DNA of 47,478 nucleotides from assembly GCA_001579985.1 (NCBI GenBank), contig LRSR01010622.1:1-47478 (forward strand), read 5' to 3'. The position numbers and the translations under genes are program-made. This document shows, one piece after another, positions 46,919-47,478 of this stretch (positions within the stretch are counted from its first letter, which is position 1; every line of letters starts with the position of its first letter). Origin of the DNA: Hypsibius dujardini. Lineage: Eukaryota > Tardigrada > Eutardigrada > Parachela > Hypsibiidae. Below the pieces are notes generated by a model, which was not told the origin of the DNA, did no database searches, and saw only the letters and a program-made list of their open reading frames with translations.

Positions 46919-47478
46919 TTAAATGTCCGCAGAACCACGTCTCCATTGTGAATATGGCGTTGTGTTGGGATGGCCGCCGGGTGGTTGGGGAGAACTGTAG
47001 GCTCCATTTCCGTAGTATTCAGCCACTGGCGGGTAACCCAACGGGCTGGTCGGTCGGTAGGAAGGAACTTCCCCGGTTCGTAGGAAGCGGTTCAGTTCCT
47101 CTTCCGTGTCGAATATCCAGATGTTGAATGGTGAGCCTGAAATGTCATACAAAGCAATGTTAGAGACAAGTCACACCAACGAGCACATCAACAGACAGAA
47201 ACATCCTACGCAAACAGGCACAAGTCAAACAGACAAACAAACAAACAGACAGAAAAACAGCACACAAACAGACAGCGAGACAGACAAATATAGGCAGACA
47301 GGCAGACAGACAGAAAGACAGAGAAACAGAGATAGATAGACAGATATGAATAGACAGAGGAAAAGAGACAATCTAAGACCGACAGCTTACCCGGAACGTG
47401 TTCGCCGCTCCATTTGACTTCAATCTTGTAGTCACCCGGTTCGGTTGGGTCGTACTTGCACAGGATCGTGCGATCTTT
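46919..47478 (-). CDS. FLN: Filamin-like protein, C-terminal end (cut by window edge)
   Basis: Two exons, 47391-47478 (running off the window edge) and 46919-47136. Filamins crosslink actin and link it to membrane receptors through Ig-like repeats and C-terminal dimerisation. The first exon encodes the end of such a repeat, CKYDPTEPGDYKIEVKWSGE then HVP. The next begins GSPFNIWIF, completing the family hallmark GDY(K/T)...VKW...EHVPGSPF. After it comes a tail of about 60 residues, TEEELNRFLRTGEVPSYRP and on, rich in Pro, Tyr and Gly and ending at TAA. Such an extension is longer than the usual short filamin end. Other Ig-repeat proteins are possible, but the filamin match is best. Confidence 0.7.
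47180..47355. repeat. CAGA/CAAA tract in the filamin-like intron
   Basis: Units such as AAACAGACAGAAAAACAGCA and GGCAGACAGGCAGACAGACA fill most of the last intron. Confidence 0.8.

Overview
The window is nuclear DNA from a bilaterian animal with a compact genome. The evidence is a Hox4/Deformed gene, spliced genes with many short GT-AG introns (mostly about 40-400 bp), roughly one gene per 4-5 kb on both strands, and intron and intergenic DNA full of degenerate tetranucleotide tracts (CTGT/CAGT, CAAT, CGGA). I cannot name the species. A small-genome invertebrate, such as a flatworm or another protostome, fits best. All exon joins were made by hand from splice signals and reading phase.

Layout. 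0-2.5 kb: no supported gene. 2.5-8 kb, minus strand: four unrecognised genes, namely a small secreted protein, a 193-aa acidic single-exon protein, a five-exon single-pass membrane protein with a disordered basic tail, and a small tail-anchored protein with a 38-nt intron. 8.09-8.85 kb: a DNA-transposon copy with matching inverted ends and a TTA target duplication, carrying a cysteine-rich coding fragment. 9.2-9.8 kb, plus: CDPF1. 10.7-18.0 kb, plus: a 28-exon calcium-channel alpha2delta gene with an intact MIDAS. 18.2-18.8 kb, plus: a two-exon 74-aa gene. 19.4-25.2 kb, plus: Hox4/Dfd, with a probable 5' UTR exon, a YPWM hexapeptide and a homeobox cut by two introns. 25.2-30.4 kb: AT-rich intergenic DNA. 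30.4-35.7 kb, minus: WDR75/UTP17 in 13 exons. 36.0-37.0 kb, plus: METTL23, head to head with WDR75. 37.2-38.5 kb, minus: coding-like scraps. 38.9-43.0 kb, minus: BCL9/Legless in seven coding exons. 43-46.9 kb: intergenic DNA with possible thrombospondin-like cysteine exons. 46.9-47.5 kb, minus: the 3' end of a filamin-like gene, cut by the window edge.

The genes do not form one pathway. They cover Wnt transcription (BCL9), axial patterning (Hox4), ribosome biogenesis (WDR75), protein methylation (METTL23), calcium-channel trafficking (alpha2delta) and actin crosslinking (filamin). The points most worth a second look are the split homeobox and the apparent frameshift at the 3' end of Hox4, the transposon that carries a coding segment, the 38-nt intron gene, and the unresolved secreted-protein fragments at 37.5-37.8 kb.
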